From positions 1 to 64,000 of the forward strand of contig CAITMK010000001.1 of assembly GCA_903893485.1 (NCBI GenBank): a stretch of DNA of 64,000 bases, read 5' to 3'. Of the stretch, positions 16,700 to 25,628 are shown piece by piece. Source of the stretch: Candidatus Magasanikiibacteriota bacterium (lineage in GTDB: Bacteria > Patescibacteria > ABY1 > Magasanikbacterales > 2-02-FULL-50-9b). Below the pieces are notes generated by a model, which saw only the letters and a program-made list of their open reading frames with translations, was not told the origin of the DNA and made no database searches. Position 1 is the first letter of the stretch, and each line of letters opens with the position of its first letter. The position numbers and the translations under genes were made by a program.

Positions 16700-17518
16700 T
16701 TATATTTTTTCGCCGGGGCGGAGTGTTACAATTTCTGGGCCCGTGGGTGAAATTATAATAGTGTGCTCAAAATGAGCGCTACGTGAATGATCTTCGGTGG
16801 ACACCGTCCAACCATCCTTTTCAGTATACACGTCCGCAGAGCCAATTGTCACCATCGGTTCGAGTGCCAAAACCATTCCAGGTAAAAGGCGGATTGATGG
16901 TTGAAAACGATCGGTGAAATTTGGAACTTGTGGCGCCTCGTGAACCGCGTATCCAACACCATGCCCCACTAAATCGCGCACAATGCCATAGCCAAGTGGC
17001 GTAAGATATTTTTCAACTGCTTTGGAAATATCTTTGATTTCATTTCCAACGGTTGCGGCTTTAATTCCGCGGCACAAACTTTCGTAGGTTGCGGCTAATA
17101 TTTTTTCGTCTTCGGCGCGTGGTGTGCCGGCGATAACCGAAATTGCAGTATCGGTATAATATCCTTTTGGCCCATCTGGTGTGAATGGCCACTCCATACC
17201 AATATCCAAACCAACCACATCGCCATCCTGAATGATGTGATCGACGCGTGGAATCCCGTGCACCACTTCTTCGTTAACCGAAACACAAAGCGACGCTGGA
17301 TATGCAGGATCTTTCGTTGAAATGGTGTAGCCCAAAAATGCCGGACGACCACCACATTGGCGAATTAAAAATTCAGCACGATCATCGAGTGCTTTGGTAC
17401 TAATGCCGGGCGCTACCATTGCAGCACATTCGGCTAAAATTTCACCCAGCTTTTTTCCGCCTTCGCGAATCGCAACAAGTGCGGCTGGATCTTTGATCAT
17501 GCGTGAGTTTTTTTCCAT
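16700..17518 (-). CDS. map: Methionine aminopeptidase, type I
   Basis: Removes the initiator Met from new proteins. The metal-binding residues are visible: Asp in GLDIGMEW, Asp in YYTDTAIS, His in GHGVGYAVHEAP, Glu in LALEPMVT, Glu in SAHFEHTIII. 272 aa is slightly longer than usual because of a small insert around WPFTPDGPKGYYTD. It follows adk by 7 bases, the standard position in spc operons. Confidence 0.95.
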   Translation of the reverse strand: MEKNSRMIKDPAALVAIREGGKKLGEILAECAAMVAPGISTKALDDRAEFLIRQCGGRPAFLGYTISTKDPAYPASLCVSVNEEVVHGIPRVDHIIQDGDVVGLDIGMEWPFTPDGPKGYYTDTAISVIAGTPRAEDEKILAATYESLCRGIKAATVGNEIKDISKAVEKYLTPLGYGIVRDLVGHGVGYAVHEAPQVPNFTDRFQPSIRLLPGMVLALEPMVTIGSADVYTEKDGWTVSTEDHSRSAHFEHTIIISPTGPEIVTLRPGEKI

Positions 17519-17525
17519 GCAAAAA

Positions 17526-18167
17526 TTATAACACGTGCGCGATTTCCATGAAAATTAGGGGGATGGAAAGTGACGCATTGAACCGCTCTACTAAGTCGTG
17601 ACTCTGATAAAAATCAATTACTGGCTGCGTTACTGCGTGGTATGTTTCCAAACGACGCTTAATAACTTCTGGCTGATCGTCTTCGCGTTGCACAATTTTT
17701 CCTTGGCAACGTGGACAAATATCACCATGTGCTGCGGTGTATTCTGCGGTCGTTTTAAAACGACATTGGTTACATGCGCGGCGACTCGACATACGTGCCA
17801 CAGCGATTTTATCTGACAGGTCAAACACGATCACCTTGGTAGGCGCAAGCCAAAGCATTGAATCTTCTGCTTGCGCCACAGTGCGAGGAAAACCGTCGAT
17901 AATAAAACCTTCAGTCGCATCATATTCGGCGATGCGTTTTTTCAGCATGCCAATGATTACTTGGTCTGGCACCAAATCGCCAGCGCGCATTTCACGTTCA
18001 AACGATTTACCAAGTTCAGTTCCCTTTTCAATTTCAGTGCGACACAGTTGCCCGGTGGAAATTGTTGGGATCTGCAAATACACCTGCAGGAGCTCGCCCT
18101 GTGTACCCTTACCTGAGCCCTGTGGCCCGATTAAGATGAGGCGATGCTGCGCAGTGTTTTGGATCAT
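17526..18167 (-). CDS. adk: Adenylate kinase
   Basis: Interconverts ATP, ADP and AMP. The P-loop is GPQGSGKGTQG (residues 14-24), the AMP-binding part holds STGQLCR and GFPRTVAQAE, and the LID carries four Cys (CNQC...CPRC) typical of the zinc-binding form. 213 aa is normal. It overlaps secY by 4 bases. Confidence 0.95.
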   Translation of the reverse strand: MIQNTAQHRLILIGPQGSGKGTQGELLQVYLQIPTISTGQLCRTEIEKGTELGKSFEREMRAGDLVPDQVIIGMLKKRIAEYDATEGFIIDGFPRTVAQAEDSMLWLAPTKVIVFDLSDKIAVARMSSRRACNQCRFKTTAEYTAAHGDICPRCQGKIVQREDDQPEVIKRRLETYHAVTQPVIDFYQSHDLVERFNASLSIPLIFMEIAHVL

Positions 18168-19438
18168 AAGTGGTCGTATTCACGCATGGTGATTTGTGAC
18201 TCAATTTTGTTCATGGTTTCAATGGCAACCGACACGACGATGAGCAAACTGGTACCGCCAATGGCAAGTGTACGAGTTCCCATGAAGTTTTGCACAATAA
18301 GCGGCAGTACTGCAATGAGTGCCAAGAAAATTGCACCCGCAAGTAAAACGCGATTGGTTACACGTTCCAAATATTCTGCAGTCGCGCTGCCTGGACGAAT
18401 ACCTGGAATAAAGCCACCCTGTTTTTGCAGATTTTCTGCAACTTTGTCTGGTTGAAACACAATGCCTGTGTAAAAGAAGGTAAAACCAAATACCAATACA
18501 AAGTAAATGATGCCGTAATATAATTGATTCTGAAAGAAGCTAATTACATTTTCAGCGAATCCTGCGACCCACGCGGTTTGTGCATGCACAAAGAATTGCG
18601 CAATAAGTGGTGGGAACAACACCATTGAGATCGCAAAGATGATTGGAATAACGCCAGCCATGTTTACGCGAATTGGCAAATGAGTTGAAACGCCGCCAAA
18701 CATACGGGTACCACGTTGCTGACGTGCATACTGAATTGGAATGATGCGTTGACCCTGTGACATGAATACCACGCCAACGATAGTTACCAAACCAAGAATT
18801 GCAAATGCAAGCAGCTGAACCATTTGTGACTTATCAAAAGTTACAAACGCACGCTGCACTGCAGTTGGAAGTGACGAAACGATACCTGCAAAAATCAAAA
18901 TTGAAATACCATTACCCACGTTTTTTTCTGTAATGAGCTCACCGAGCCACATAAGAAAAATCGTACCTGCGGTAACTGTAATAAGAATTGTTGCCAATTT
19001 AAATGGCGTCAGGTCAATGAAAATCGAAGCCTGAGATTGACGAAGCAAATTGATCATGCCGTAAGACTGCAAAATACCAAGCGGTACTGCAAGCAAACGA
19101 GTCCATTGATTCACGCGCTGCTGGCCAGCTTCACCTTCTTTTTGGAGTTCTTCCAAAGAAGGGATGATCATGCCGAGGAGCTGAAAAATAATGGACGCGG
19201 TAATGTATGGACCAACGCCCATCATCACGACAGAAAAATTCTGCAAAGTGCCACCAGAAAAAACATTAAGCAACCCAACAAATTGGTTATTGTCAACGAA
19301 GTTCTTGAGCGCTTCGGCGTTAATACCTGGAACTGGGATATGCGCTGCTAAGCGGAAAATCACTAAAATGCCCAATACAAACAAAATACTTTCCCGGAGT
19401 TCTTTAATACTCCAGACTGATTTCAAGCGTTCCCACAT
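18164..19438 (-). CDS. secY: Protein translocase subunit SecY
   Basis: Channel subunit of the Sec translocon. Ten hydrophobic segments can be traced. The conserved N-terminal IFRLAAHIPVPGIN and plug region FSGGTLQNFSVVMMGVGPYITASII are present, as is the QPDKVAENLQKQGGFIPGIRPG loop before the final helices. The start is placed at MWERLKSVW (19438), giving 424 aa; the frame is open 19 codons further but runs into the intergenic gap after rplO. Confidence 0.95.
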   Translation of the reverse strand: MWERLKSVWSIKELRESILFVLGILVIFRLAAHIPVPGINAEALKNFVDNNQFVGLLNVFSGGTLQNFSVVMMGVGPYITASIIFQLLGMIIPSLEELQKEGEAGQQRVNQWTRLLAVPLGILQSYGMINLLRQSQASIFIDLTPFKLATILITVTAGTIFLMWLGELITEKNVGNGISILIFAGIVSSLPTAVQRAFVTFDKSQMVQLLAFAILGLVTIVGVVFMSQGQRIIPIQYARQQRGTRMFGGVSTHLPIRVNMAGVIPIIFAISMVLFPPLIAQFFVHAQTAWVAGFAENVISFFQNQLYYGIIYFVLVFGFTFFYTGIVFQPDKVAENLQKQGGFIPGIRPGSATAEYLERVTNRVLLAGAIFLALIAVLPLIVQNFMGTRTLAIGGTSLLIVVSVAIETMNKIESQITMREYDHL

Positions 19439-19448
19439 AGGAAAAATG

Positions 19449-19892
19449 TTATGCTGTAACTGTGCCGCCGGCCGCTTCAATTGCGGTGCGAGCACCTGCT
19501 GTTACTGCTACTCCTTGGAGTGTAAATTTCTTTTCTACTTTGGTGTTGCCAACAATCTTAACGGTGTGATTTGCGTGGCCACGAACAAAACCAGCAGTGC
19601 GAAGAGCCTCTGCGGTAATAACAGTACCATCTGCAAACTCTTTCTGCAACTGAGACACTGTTACTGTAACTGGTTTACCAGACATTGATTTGAAACCACG
19701 AAGTTTTGGCAAGCTCTGGATGAGCGCCTTGCTACCTTTGAAGGCAAGCTTATGGCGACCACCTGAACGAGCACGCTGACCCTTGTAGCCACGACCAGCG
19801 GTTTTACCCAAACCGGACGATGTACCACGGCCAACATCAAAACTCTTCATGCGGCTACCTGGTTTTGGTGTAAGTGTATGAGTATTCAACAT
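19449..19892 (-). CDS. rplO: Ribosomal protein L15 (uL15)
   Basis: 147 aa. N-terminal GRGTSSGLGKTAGRGYKGQRARSG is the glycine/arginine-rich L15 signature and the C-terminus VTAGARTAIEAAGG is normal. It follows rpsE directly; the rpmD gene usually found between them is missing. Confidence 0.96.
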   Translation of the reverse strand: MLNTHTLTPKPGSRMKSFDVGRGTSSGLGKTAGRGYKGQRARSGGRHKLAFKGSKALIQSLPKLRGFKSMSGKPVTVTVSQLQKEFADGTVITAEALRTAGFVRGHANHTVKIVGNTKVEKKFTLQGVAVTAGARTAIEAAGGTVTA

Positions 19893-19902
19893 ATGAAGAA
19901 TG

Positions 19903-20586
19903 TTATGCGGCCTTTGGTGTTTTTACACGAGGGGCTTTAAGTGCGCCCAATGCTTCGATTGCTGCACGAACGTTATTGATTTTATTATTTGCACCCAAAA
20001 TTTTGGATGATGCGTTTGGCACACCAGCGAGCTGGAGTACTACGCGAACTGGACCACCTGCAATAATACCAGAACCAAGTGGTGCAGGCATAATGAGAAT
20101 GCTTGAAGCACCAGATTTACCACGAGTGGTATGTGGAATGGTACCGTTAGCCATAGGCACGGTGATCACACGTTTTTTTGCTTTAGTCGATGCTTTCAAA
20201 ACAGCAGCCTGAACGTCAACACCTTTGCTGGTAGCAAAACCAACGCGGCCTTTGCCGTCGCCTACCACAACAGTTGCGCGGAAACGCATGCGTTTACCAC
20301 CTTTGGTCACACGTGTAACACGTGCCAAATCCAAAGTAACTTGGTTAAATTCGCTTGGTTCACGTTCGCGTCCGCCACGGTCATCGCGACGACCACGTCC
20401 GCCAGCACCACCTGCGCCACCACGTCCACCGCCAGCACCACCGCGACCGTTGCGGCCACCTGCTGGGCGATTTTCTTCTGGCATTGAGCCACGAACCATT
20501 ACTTCAAGTGCTACTGCTGGAGCGATGTCCGCAGGGCCTGCAGTTACTGGAGCTTCTGATTCTGTTGTTGTTTTTTCTTCAGACAT
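19903..20586 (-). CDS. rpsE: Ribosomal protein S5 (uS5) with a Gly/Arg-rich N-terminal extension
   Basis: The S5 core occupies about residues 78-227 (RVTRVTKGGKRMRFRATVVVGDGKGRVGFATSKG, GSGIIAGGPVR). Before it is a ~77-residue extension absent from standard S5: an acidic part (1-38), then a Gly/Arg/Ala-rich stretch (residues 40-75) with RGG-like repeats such as GGGRGGAGG. The extension is probably disordered and may contact RNA. 227 aa compared with ~165 usually. Confidence 0.95.
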   Translation of the reverse strand: MSEEKTTTESEAPVTAGPADIAPAVALEVMVRGSMPEENRPAGGRNGRGGAGGGRGGAGGAGGRGRRDDRGGREREPSEFNQVTLDLARVTRVTKGGKRMRFRATVVVGDGKGRVGFATSKGVDVQAAVLKASTKAKKRVITVPMANGTIPHTTRGKSGASSILIMPAPLGSGIIAGGPVRVVLQLAGVPNASSKILGANNKINNVRAAIEALGALKAPRVKTPKAA

Positions 20587-20591
20587 AAAAC

Positions 20592-20960
20592 TTAAAATTG
20601 AAGACCGCCTTCACGAGCACCTTCAGCGAAGGCGCGTAAACGACCGGTGAAACGAAAACCACCACGATCAAAAACTACCGTTGTGATTTTTGCAGTTTTA
20701 GCAAGCTCTGCAAGGGCTTTGCCGCCTAAATAACTTTCCGCGATTTTCCCGGTGCGTTCGCCAGCATCGCCTTTTAAACCAGCGGTTGCAGCGGCAGCCA
20801 AAGTTTTACCAGTGGTATCGTCAATAAGCTGAGCAAGGATTTGCGTAAGTGAACGATAAATTGAAAGACGAGGCACCGCTGGCGTACCAGAAATGCGTGC
20901 GCGGATTGCATGATGACGGCGTGCGCGGCGTGCTCGTTTGTATAATGGAGACTCTTTCAT
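20592..20960 (-). CDS. rplR: Ribosomal protein L18 (uL18)
   Basis: 122 aa, 5S rRNA-binding protein. RISGTPAVPRLSIYRSLTQILAQLIDD and FDRGGFRFTGRLRAFAEGAREGGLQF are family blocks. It lies in the usual place between rplF and rpsE. Confidence 0.95.
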   Translation of the reverse strand: MKESPLYKRARRARRHHAIRARISGTPAVPRLSIYRSLTQILAQLIDDTTGKTLAAAATAGLKGDAGERTGKIAESYLGGKALAELAKTAKITTVVFDRGGFRFTGRLRAFAEGAREGGLQF

Positions 20961-20968
20961 AGCGGTTA

Positions 20969-21514
20969 TTATTTAGCTGACTTAGCAGCCTTACCTGCCT
21001 TACGGCGGATGTATTCGCCGGCGTATTTAATACCTTTACCTTTATATGGTTCAGGCTTACGGATGCGACGAATCTGTGCGGCCATTTCACCAACAAGCTG
21101 TTTGTCGATGCCAGTAAGTGTAATGTTTGTTTTTTCTGCGGTTGCAGTGATGCCAGCTGGGATTTCGAAGACAACTGGGTGTGAATAACCCACTTCGATC
21201 TTCAAATCTTTGCCCTGCATTGCAACGCGGTAACCAACACCCACGAGTTCTAACTTTTTCTCGTAGCCTTTGGTAACACCAACAATCATGTTGCGAAGAA
21301 GTGCACCTGCCAAGCCCCAAAGAGCGCGGTCAGATTTAAGACCTTCATCAGCGATTTTCACGCTCAAGATGTCGCCTTCTTTCACCGCAGTGGTGTGTGG
21401 GTGCAAAGTCATCTTTAAAGTACCTTTTGGGCCTTTAACAGTAACTTCCTGATCCTTGACGGTTACGTCAACGCCAGCTGGAATGGTAATAGGTTGTTTT
21501 CCAATACGTGACAT
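20969..21514 (-). CDS. rplF: Ribosomal protein L6 (uL6)
   Basis: 181 aa. It opens MSRIGKQPITIPAGVDVTV and contains GYSHPVVFEIP and RRIRKPEPYKGKGIKYAGE, the L6 signature near the sarcin-ricin loop contact. Standard length and position. Confidence 0.96.
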   Translation of the reverse strand: MSRIGKQPITIPAGVDVTVKDQEVTVKGPKGTLKMTLHPHTTAVKEGDILSVKIADEGLKSDRALWGLAGALLRNMIVGVTKGYEKKLELVGVGYRVAMQGKDLKIEVGYSHPVVFEIPAGITATAEKTNITLTGIDKQLVGEMAAQIRRIRKPEPYKGKGIKYAGEYIRRKAGKAAKSAK

Positions 21515-21523
21515 ATAATTTTA

Positions 21524-21922
21524 TTACCAGACAGTGCAAACCATTTCACCGCCAACACCAAGCTTTTTAGCTTTTTTGTTGGTCATAATACCTTGTGAAG
21601 TGGAAAGGATTGCAACACCGTAGCCGCTCTGAATGGTTGGCAGCTCTTCGGATTTTTTGTATACACGATGACCTGGCTTTGAAACACGGGTAACTTCCGT
21701 GATTGCCGCGCGGCCACCTTCGTATTTCAGACGAATCTTAAGGTCAGGAAAACCTTGTTTGCCTTCTGGAACTTTTTCCACTGAGGTAACAAATTTTTCT
21801 TCAACCAAAATGTCCGCAACTGAATGCTTGAGTTTTGAGTATGGAAGGGTGATTTCATGCTTGTGAGCCATGTATCCATTACGGATACGGGTGAGCATGT
21901 CTGCGATTGGATCTGTTGTCAT
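21524..21922 (-). CDS. rpsH: Ribosomal protein S8 (uS8)
   Basis: 132 aa from MTTDPIADMLTRIRNG. The C-terminal GVAILSTSQGIMTNKKAKKLGVGGEMVCTVW is the S8 signature. An upstream in-frame start at 21961 would overlap rpsN and is rejected. One base separates it from rpsN. Confidence 0.96.
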   Translation of the reverse strand: MTTDPIADMLTRIRNGYMAHKHEITLPYSKLKHSVADILVEEKFVTSVEKVPEGKQGFPDLKIRLKYEGGRAAITEVTRVSKPGHRVYKKSEELPTIQSGYGVAILSTSQGIMTNKKAKKLGVGGEMVCTVW

Positions 21923-21923
21923 A

Positions 21924-22109
21924 TTACCAGCTAGATTTACGAACACCCGGGAGTTCACCACGGTTTGCTAATTCACGGAAGCAAATACGGCATAAGTTAA
22001 ACATGCGCATATAGCTACGTGTGCGGCCGCATTTAAAGCAGCGGTTAACCTTGCGTGAAGAGAATTTTGGTTTCTTTGCAGATTGTGCGATTTGTGCCTC
22101 TGTTGCCAT
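21924..22109 (-). CDS. rpsN: Ribosomal protein S14, zinc-binding type (uS14)
   Basis: 61 aa. CFKC and CRIC pairs form the zinc site of the short S14 type. Ends RELANRGELPGVRKSSW as usual. Confidence 0.96.
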   Translation of the reverse strand: MATEAQIAQSAKKPKFSSRKVNRCFKCGRTRSYMRMFNLCRICFRELANRGELPGVRKSSW

Positions 22110-22114
22110 ATAGA

Positions 22115-22663
22115 TTATTTTACGGCTTCTTTAAATGGGAACCCGAGCGCACGAAGAAGCGCTTCCCCCGCCTTGAATGAACCTGCGGTTGTGTGAATGG
22201 TGATTTCAAGGCCATGCACATTGTCCAATTCATCATTCTTAATTTCTGGGAATGACAAATGTTCTTTGAAACCAAGTGACATGTTACCATTCGCATCAAT
22301 TGCTTTGGTAGAAATGCCACGGAAGTCGCGAACACGTGGGAAAGTAACTGCAACCAACTTTTGGATGAAATCCCACATGCGAGCGCCACGAAGAGTTACT
22401 TTGTAACCAACAACTTGGCCTTCACGAAGTTTAAAGTTTGAAATTGAGATGCGTGACTTTGTTTCTGCAGGCTTTTGGCCGGTGATGCGTGTAAGTGTGC
22501 GGATAACGGTATCGATCATTTTGCTATCTTTACCGATTTTACCTACACCAACAGAGACCACCACTTTAACGATTTTTGGTACCGCGTTAACATTATCAAT
22601 ACCAAGCTGTTTTTGCAGCGCTGGCACGATCTCTTCGCGATATTGTTCTTTTAATTTTTTCAT
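22115..22663 (-). CDS. rplE: Ribosomal protein L5 (uL5)
   Basis: 182 aa, 5S rRNA-binding protein. Family blocks: LRGARMWDFIQKLVAVTFPRVRDFRG and NMSLGFKEHLSFPEI. It is in its normal place after rplX. Confidence 0.96.
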   Translation of the reverse strand: MKKLKEQYREEIVPALQKQLGIDNVNAVPKIVKVVVSVGVGKIGKDSKMIDTVIRTLTRITGQKPAETKSRISISNFKLREGQVVGYKVTLRGARMWDFIQKLVAVTFPRVRDFRGISTKAIDANGNMSLGFKEHLSFPEIKNDELDNVHGLEITIHTTAGSFKAGEALLRALGFPFKEAVK

Positions 22664-22664
22664 A

Positions 22665-22979
22665 TTACAAGATGGTTCCTGTTTTTTTAGCCACGCGAAC
22701 CTTTTTGCCTTCCTTCACTTCCATTTTCACGCGAGTTGGCTTCTTGGTAGAAGGATCAATCAGCATGACATTAGAAATGTGCATTGGCGCAGACAACTCA
22801 AGGATCTGACCTTTTTGGTCTGAACCACGAGCACGCATGTGTTTTTTCATGAGGTTAATGCCCTCAACCACAATACGATCTTTTTCGGTGAAAATCTGAA
22901 GAACCTTACCAGTTTTGCCCTTGTCCTTGCCGGCAATCACCTGTACCTCGTCTCCAGTTTTGATATGATATTTTGCCAT
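22665..22979 (-). CDS. rplX: Ribosomal protein L24 (uL24)
   Basis: 104 aa from MAKYHIKTGDEVQVIAGKDKGKTGKV, a KOW-motif start typical of L24. Upstream frame to 23042 overlaps rplN and is not used. Confidence 0.95.
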   Translation of the reverse strand: MAKYHIKTGDEVQVIAGKDKGKTGKVLQIFTEKDRIVVEGINLMKKHMRARGSDQKGQILELSAPMHISNVMLIDPSTKKPTRVKMEVKEGKKVRVAKKTGTIL

Positions 22980-22983
22980 ATGT

Positions 22984-23355
22984 TTACAAAACTTCAGGGG
23001 CAAGTGACACAATCTTTTGGTAACCCATCGCACGAAGTTCACGTGCTACTGGTCCAAAGATACGTGTACCCTTAGGTTCTTTTGTTTTTTTATCGATAAT
23101 AACTGCTGCGTTTTCGCTGAAACGCACGTAGGTGCCATCAGCACGACGTGTTTCCTTGCGCTGACGAACAATCACAGCGGTAACCACGTCACCTTTTTTA
23201 GCGGTGCCATGTGGTTCAGCTTCTTTAACACTGCAAACAACCAAGTCGCCAATTGTTGCATAACGTTTTTTGTAGCCGCCGAGTACGCGAAAAGCATAAA
23301 GCTTTTTAGCGCCGGAATTGTCTGCTACTTGGAGCATTGAGCGATGCTGAATCAT
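22984..23355 (-). CDS. rplN: Ribosomal protein L14 (uL14)
   Basis: 123 aa. MIQHRSMLQVADNSGAKKLYAFRVLGG and the C-terminal GTRIFGPVARELR are L14 signatures. Normal place between rpsQ and rplX. Confidence 0.96.
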   Translation of the reverse strand: MIQHRSMLQVADNSGAKKLYAFRVLGGYKKRYATIGDLVVCSVKEAEPHGTAKKGDVVTAVIVRQRKETRRADGTYVRFSENAAVIIDKKTKEPKGTRIFGPVARELRAMGYQKIVSLAPEVL

Positions 23356-23356
23356 A

Positions 23357-23602
23357 TTATTTAGTTACCACGAGCCAACACTTTGTTTTAGAAAGTGGAC
23401 GGCATTGTGTGAAAGTTACGACATCCCCGACCTTGTGGGTGCCATGTTCATCATGAACATGATATTTTTTGGATACCACGTACTGTTTTTTATATTTTGG
23501 ATGAATTTTGGTACGGTCAACCTGCACTGTAATGGTTTTCTGCATTGCAGCGGAGATGACTTTACCGGTAAATTCTCGCTTAACGTTAGCTTTTTGTTCC
23601 AT
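23357..23602 (-). CDS. rpsQ: Ribosomal protein S17 (uS17)
   Basis: 81 aa. REFTGKVISAAMQKTITVQVDR and GDVVTFTQCRPLSKTKCW are S17 signatures. Confidence 0.95.
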   Translation of the reverse strand: MEQKANVKREFTGKVISAAMQKTITVQVDRTKIHPKYKKQYVVSKKYHVHDEHGTHKVGDVVTFTQCRPLSKTKCWLVVTK

Positions 23603-23603
23603 A

Positions 23604-23804
23604 TTAGTGACGTGTTAGTGTACCCTGCTCTCCAAGAATTGTCAAGATTTGAGCACGTTCTTTTTTGAGCATCGAAACCTCATTTGGTTTACGGAATGTT
23701 GCAGTTGCAAGACCCATTTCCAAAGCACGGATTTCTTCGGTGATTGTTGCAACACGTGAGGTTAACTCTTCTTTTGTGGCTGAGCGAAGTTCTGTGAGTT
23801 TCAT
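23604..23804 (-). CDS. rpmC: Ribosomal protein L29 (uL29)
   Basis: 66 aa, two-helix protein at the exit tunnel. It starts MKLTELRSATKEELTSRV and holds FRKPNEVSMLKKERAQILTIL. The longer upstream frame would run into rplP and is not used. Confidence 0.93.
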   Translation of the reverse strand: MKLTELRSATKEELTSRVATITEEIRALEMGLATATFRKPNEVSMLKKERAQILTILGEQGTLTRH

Positions 23805-23808
23805 AGAG

Positions 23809-24225
23809 TTATCCGTTACGCTTAACCATAATTGCCTTGAGTGGCAATTTGTAGTTTGCAAATTCAAACGCTTCTTTTACCTGTGCTTCTGGCACGCCGT
23901 CCATTTCGAACATAACCGTACCTGGGCGAACGATACACACGTAGTGATCTACACCACCCTTACCTTTACCCATAGGTGTTTCTGCACCTTTCTGAGTAAT
24001 TGGTTTGTCTGGAAAAATACGAATCCACACTTTGCCACCTTTTTTGGTGTAACGAGTGAGCACCTTACGAACAGATTCAATCTGACGTGAAGTTACCCAT
24101 GCGTATGTGGTTGCACGAAGACCAAAGGTACCGAAAGCAACAGTAACTTTGCTGGTAGCGATACCAGTGTTGCGACGGCGGCCCTTATGCCACTTGCGAT
24201 GTTTTACCTTTTTAGGAATCAGCAT
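23809..24225 (-). CDS. rplP: Ribosomal protein L16 (uL16)
   Basis: 138 aa. MLIPKKVKHRKWHKGRRRN opening; GKGKGGVDHYVCIVRPGTVMFEMDG block. Normal length. Confidence 0.96.
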   Translation of the reverse strand: MLIPKKVKHRKWHKGRRRNTGIATSKVTVAFGTFGLRATTYAWVTSRQIESVRKVLTRYTKKGGKVWIRIFPDKPITQKGAETPMGKGKGGVDHYVCIVRPGTVMFEMDGVPEAQVKEAFEFANYKLPLKAIMVKRNG

Positions 24226-24228
24226 AGA

Positions 24229-24921
24229 TTATTTCGAAAACACTTTTTCTTTTGCATCGTCAGTGAAACGATCCTTGCGACCAAAACGTTCGCCTTTGTA
24301 GATCCACACCTTGATACCGATCGCACCATAAATAGTGTGAGCGGTGCCAGTTGCAAAATCAATTTCGCTACGAATTGTTGCGAGTGGAACCTTGCCCCAT
24401 GACAACCATTCGCGACGTGCAATTTCCGCACCGTTCAAACGGCCAGATACTGCAACTTTAATACCAAGGGCGCCGGCGCGCTGTGCGCGTTCGATGGTTC
24501 CCTTAAGTACGCGGCGGAAAGGCATACGCTTTTCAAGATCAGCTGCCATCTGTTCGATAACAACGGTTGATGAAATGCTTGGGTTAGCAAGTTCCTGAAC
24601 ATTCACGCGAAGCTGCGCGTCTTTTTTTCCAGGGAAAAATTTCTGTTGGATTTTTTTGCGAAGCTCGTCGATACCAGCGCCGCCACGACCAATGATCATA
24701 CCTGGCTTACCTGCCAAAATAGTAACCACGGTATCGCGTGCACCCATTTCAATTTTTGTTGAGTCAACAGCAGCACCCTTCAATTCTTTTTTGAGGTACT
24801 TACGAAGATCCACGTCAAATTCAAGTGCTTTAGCGTAGTTGTTCTTAGAGCGATACCAACGTGAGTCCCACGTCCAGAGCTCGCCCATGCGAAAAATTTT
24901 TGGATGTACTTTGTGACCCAT
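24229..24921 (-). CDS. rpsC: Ribosomal protein S3 (uS3)
   Basis: 230 aa with a KH domain (KPGMIIGRGGAGIDELRKKIQ) and the C-terminal S3 domain (AGALGIKVAVSGRLNGAEIARREW). GHKVHPKIFRMG opening as expected. Confidence 0.96.
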   Translation of the reverse strand: MGHKVHPKIFRMGELWTWDSRWYRSKNNYAKALEFDVDLRKYLKKELKGAAVDSTKIEMGARDTVVTILAGKPGMIIGRGGAGIDELRKKIQQKFFPGKKDAQLRVNVQELANPSISSTVVIEQMAADLEKRMPFRRVLKGTIERAQRAGALGIKVAVSGRLNGAEIARREWLSWGKVPLATIRSEIDFATGTAHTIYGAIGIKVWIYKGERFGRKDRFTDDAKEKVFSK

Positions 24922-24922
24922 A

Positions 24923-25324
24923 TTATTTGGTATTAGTTACGGCTTTCGCTTTGGCTGCGGCCTTGCGAGCTGCAGCTGCCTTTACAGGCTTTGGCGAATC
25001 CGACAAAGTAACCATGACGTGTGCCATGTGCTTATGAATTTCTGCTGCGCGACCCATTGCACGAGGGCGGAAGCGCTTAATGAAACCAGCATTGTCTGAG
25101 CTAATTTCTGAGATCCAGAGTTTTTCTGGTTCTGCTTTGAAATTGTGCTCTGCATTTGCCATTGCTGATTTAATAAGTTTTGCAACCGGTGCTGCTGCGT
25201 CGCGACGCACAAAAGCAAGGCGTGTTAACGCTTCGGTAGCATACATGCCGCGCACCATATCAGTGATAAGGCGCACTTTGCGACAAGACATGCGGATTGT
25301 ATTTGCGTGTGCCGTTGTTTTCAT
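24923..25324 (-). CDS. rplV: Ribosomal protein L22 (uL22)
   Basis: 133 aa. Core with RMSCRKVRLITDMVRG and the exit-tunnel hairpin region RFRPRAMGRAAEIHKHMAH. The C-terminal ~20 residues form an Ala/Lys-rich tail. Confidence 0.95.
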   Translation of the reverse strand: MKTTAHANTIRMSCRKVRLITDMVRGMYATEALTRLAFVRRDAAAPVAKLIKSAMANAEHNFKAEPEKLWISEISSDNAGFIKRFRPRAMGRAAEIHKHMAHVMVTLSDSPKPVKAAAARKAAAKAKAVTNTK

Positions 25325-25327
25325 AGC

Positions 25328-25627
25328 TTACTTTTTAGGGGCAGACTTACCAGCGCCTTCATCTTTAGCGAGTTTACCACCGTGGCGGACAAACTTGCGA
25401 GTTAATGAAAATTCACCAAGTTTGTGACCCACCATGTTTTCTACAACATAGACTGGGAGGAAATCTTTGCCGTTATGTACAGCAAAGGTAAAACCAACCA
25501 TAGATGGGGTGATTGTGCTTGCACGTGCCCAAGTTTTGATCACGGTTTTATCGCCAGCTTTTAACTTGCCGACTTTTTCCATGAGTTTTTGGTCCGTGTA
25601 TGGTCCTTTTTTGGTAGATCGCGACAT
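25328..25627 (-). CDS. rpsS: Ribosomal protein S19 (uS19)
   Basis: 99 aa from MSRSTKKGPYTDQKL. IVENMVGHKLGEFSLTRKF-type block present (VVENMVGHKLGEFS). Start chosen at 25627; nine further upstream codons overlap rplB. Confidence 0.95.
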   Translation of the reverse strand: MSRSTKKGPYTDQKLMEKVGKLKAGDKTVIKTWARASTITPSMVGFTFAVHNGKDFLPVYVVENMVGHKLGEFSLTRKFVRHGGKLAKDEGAGKSAPKK

Positions 25628-25628
25628 A

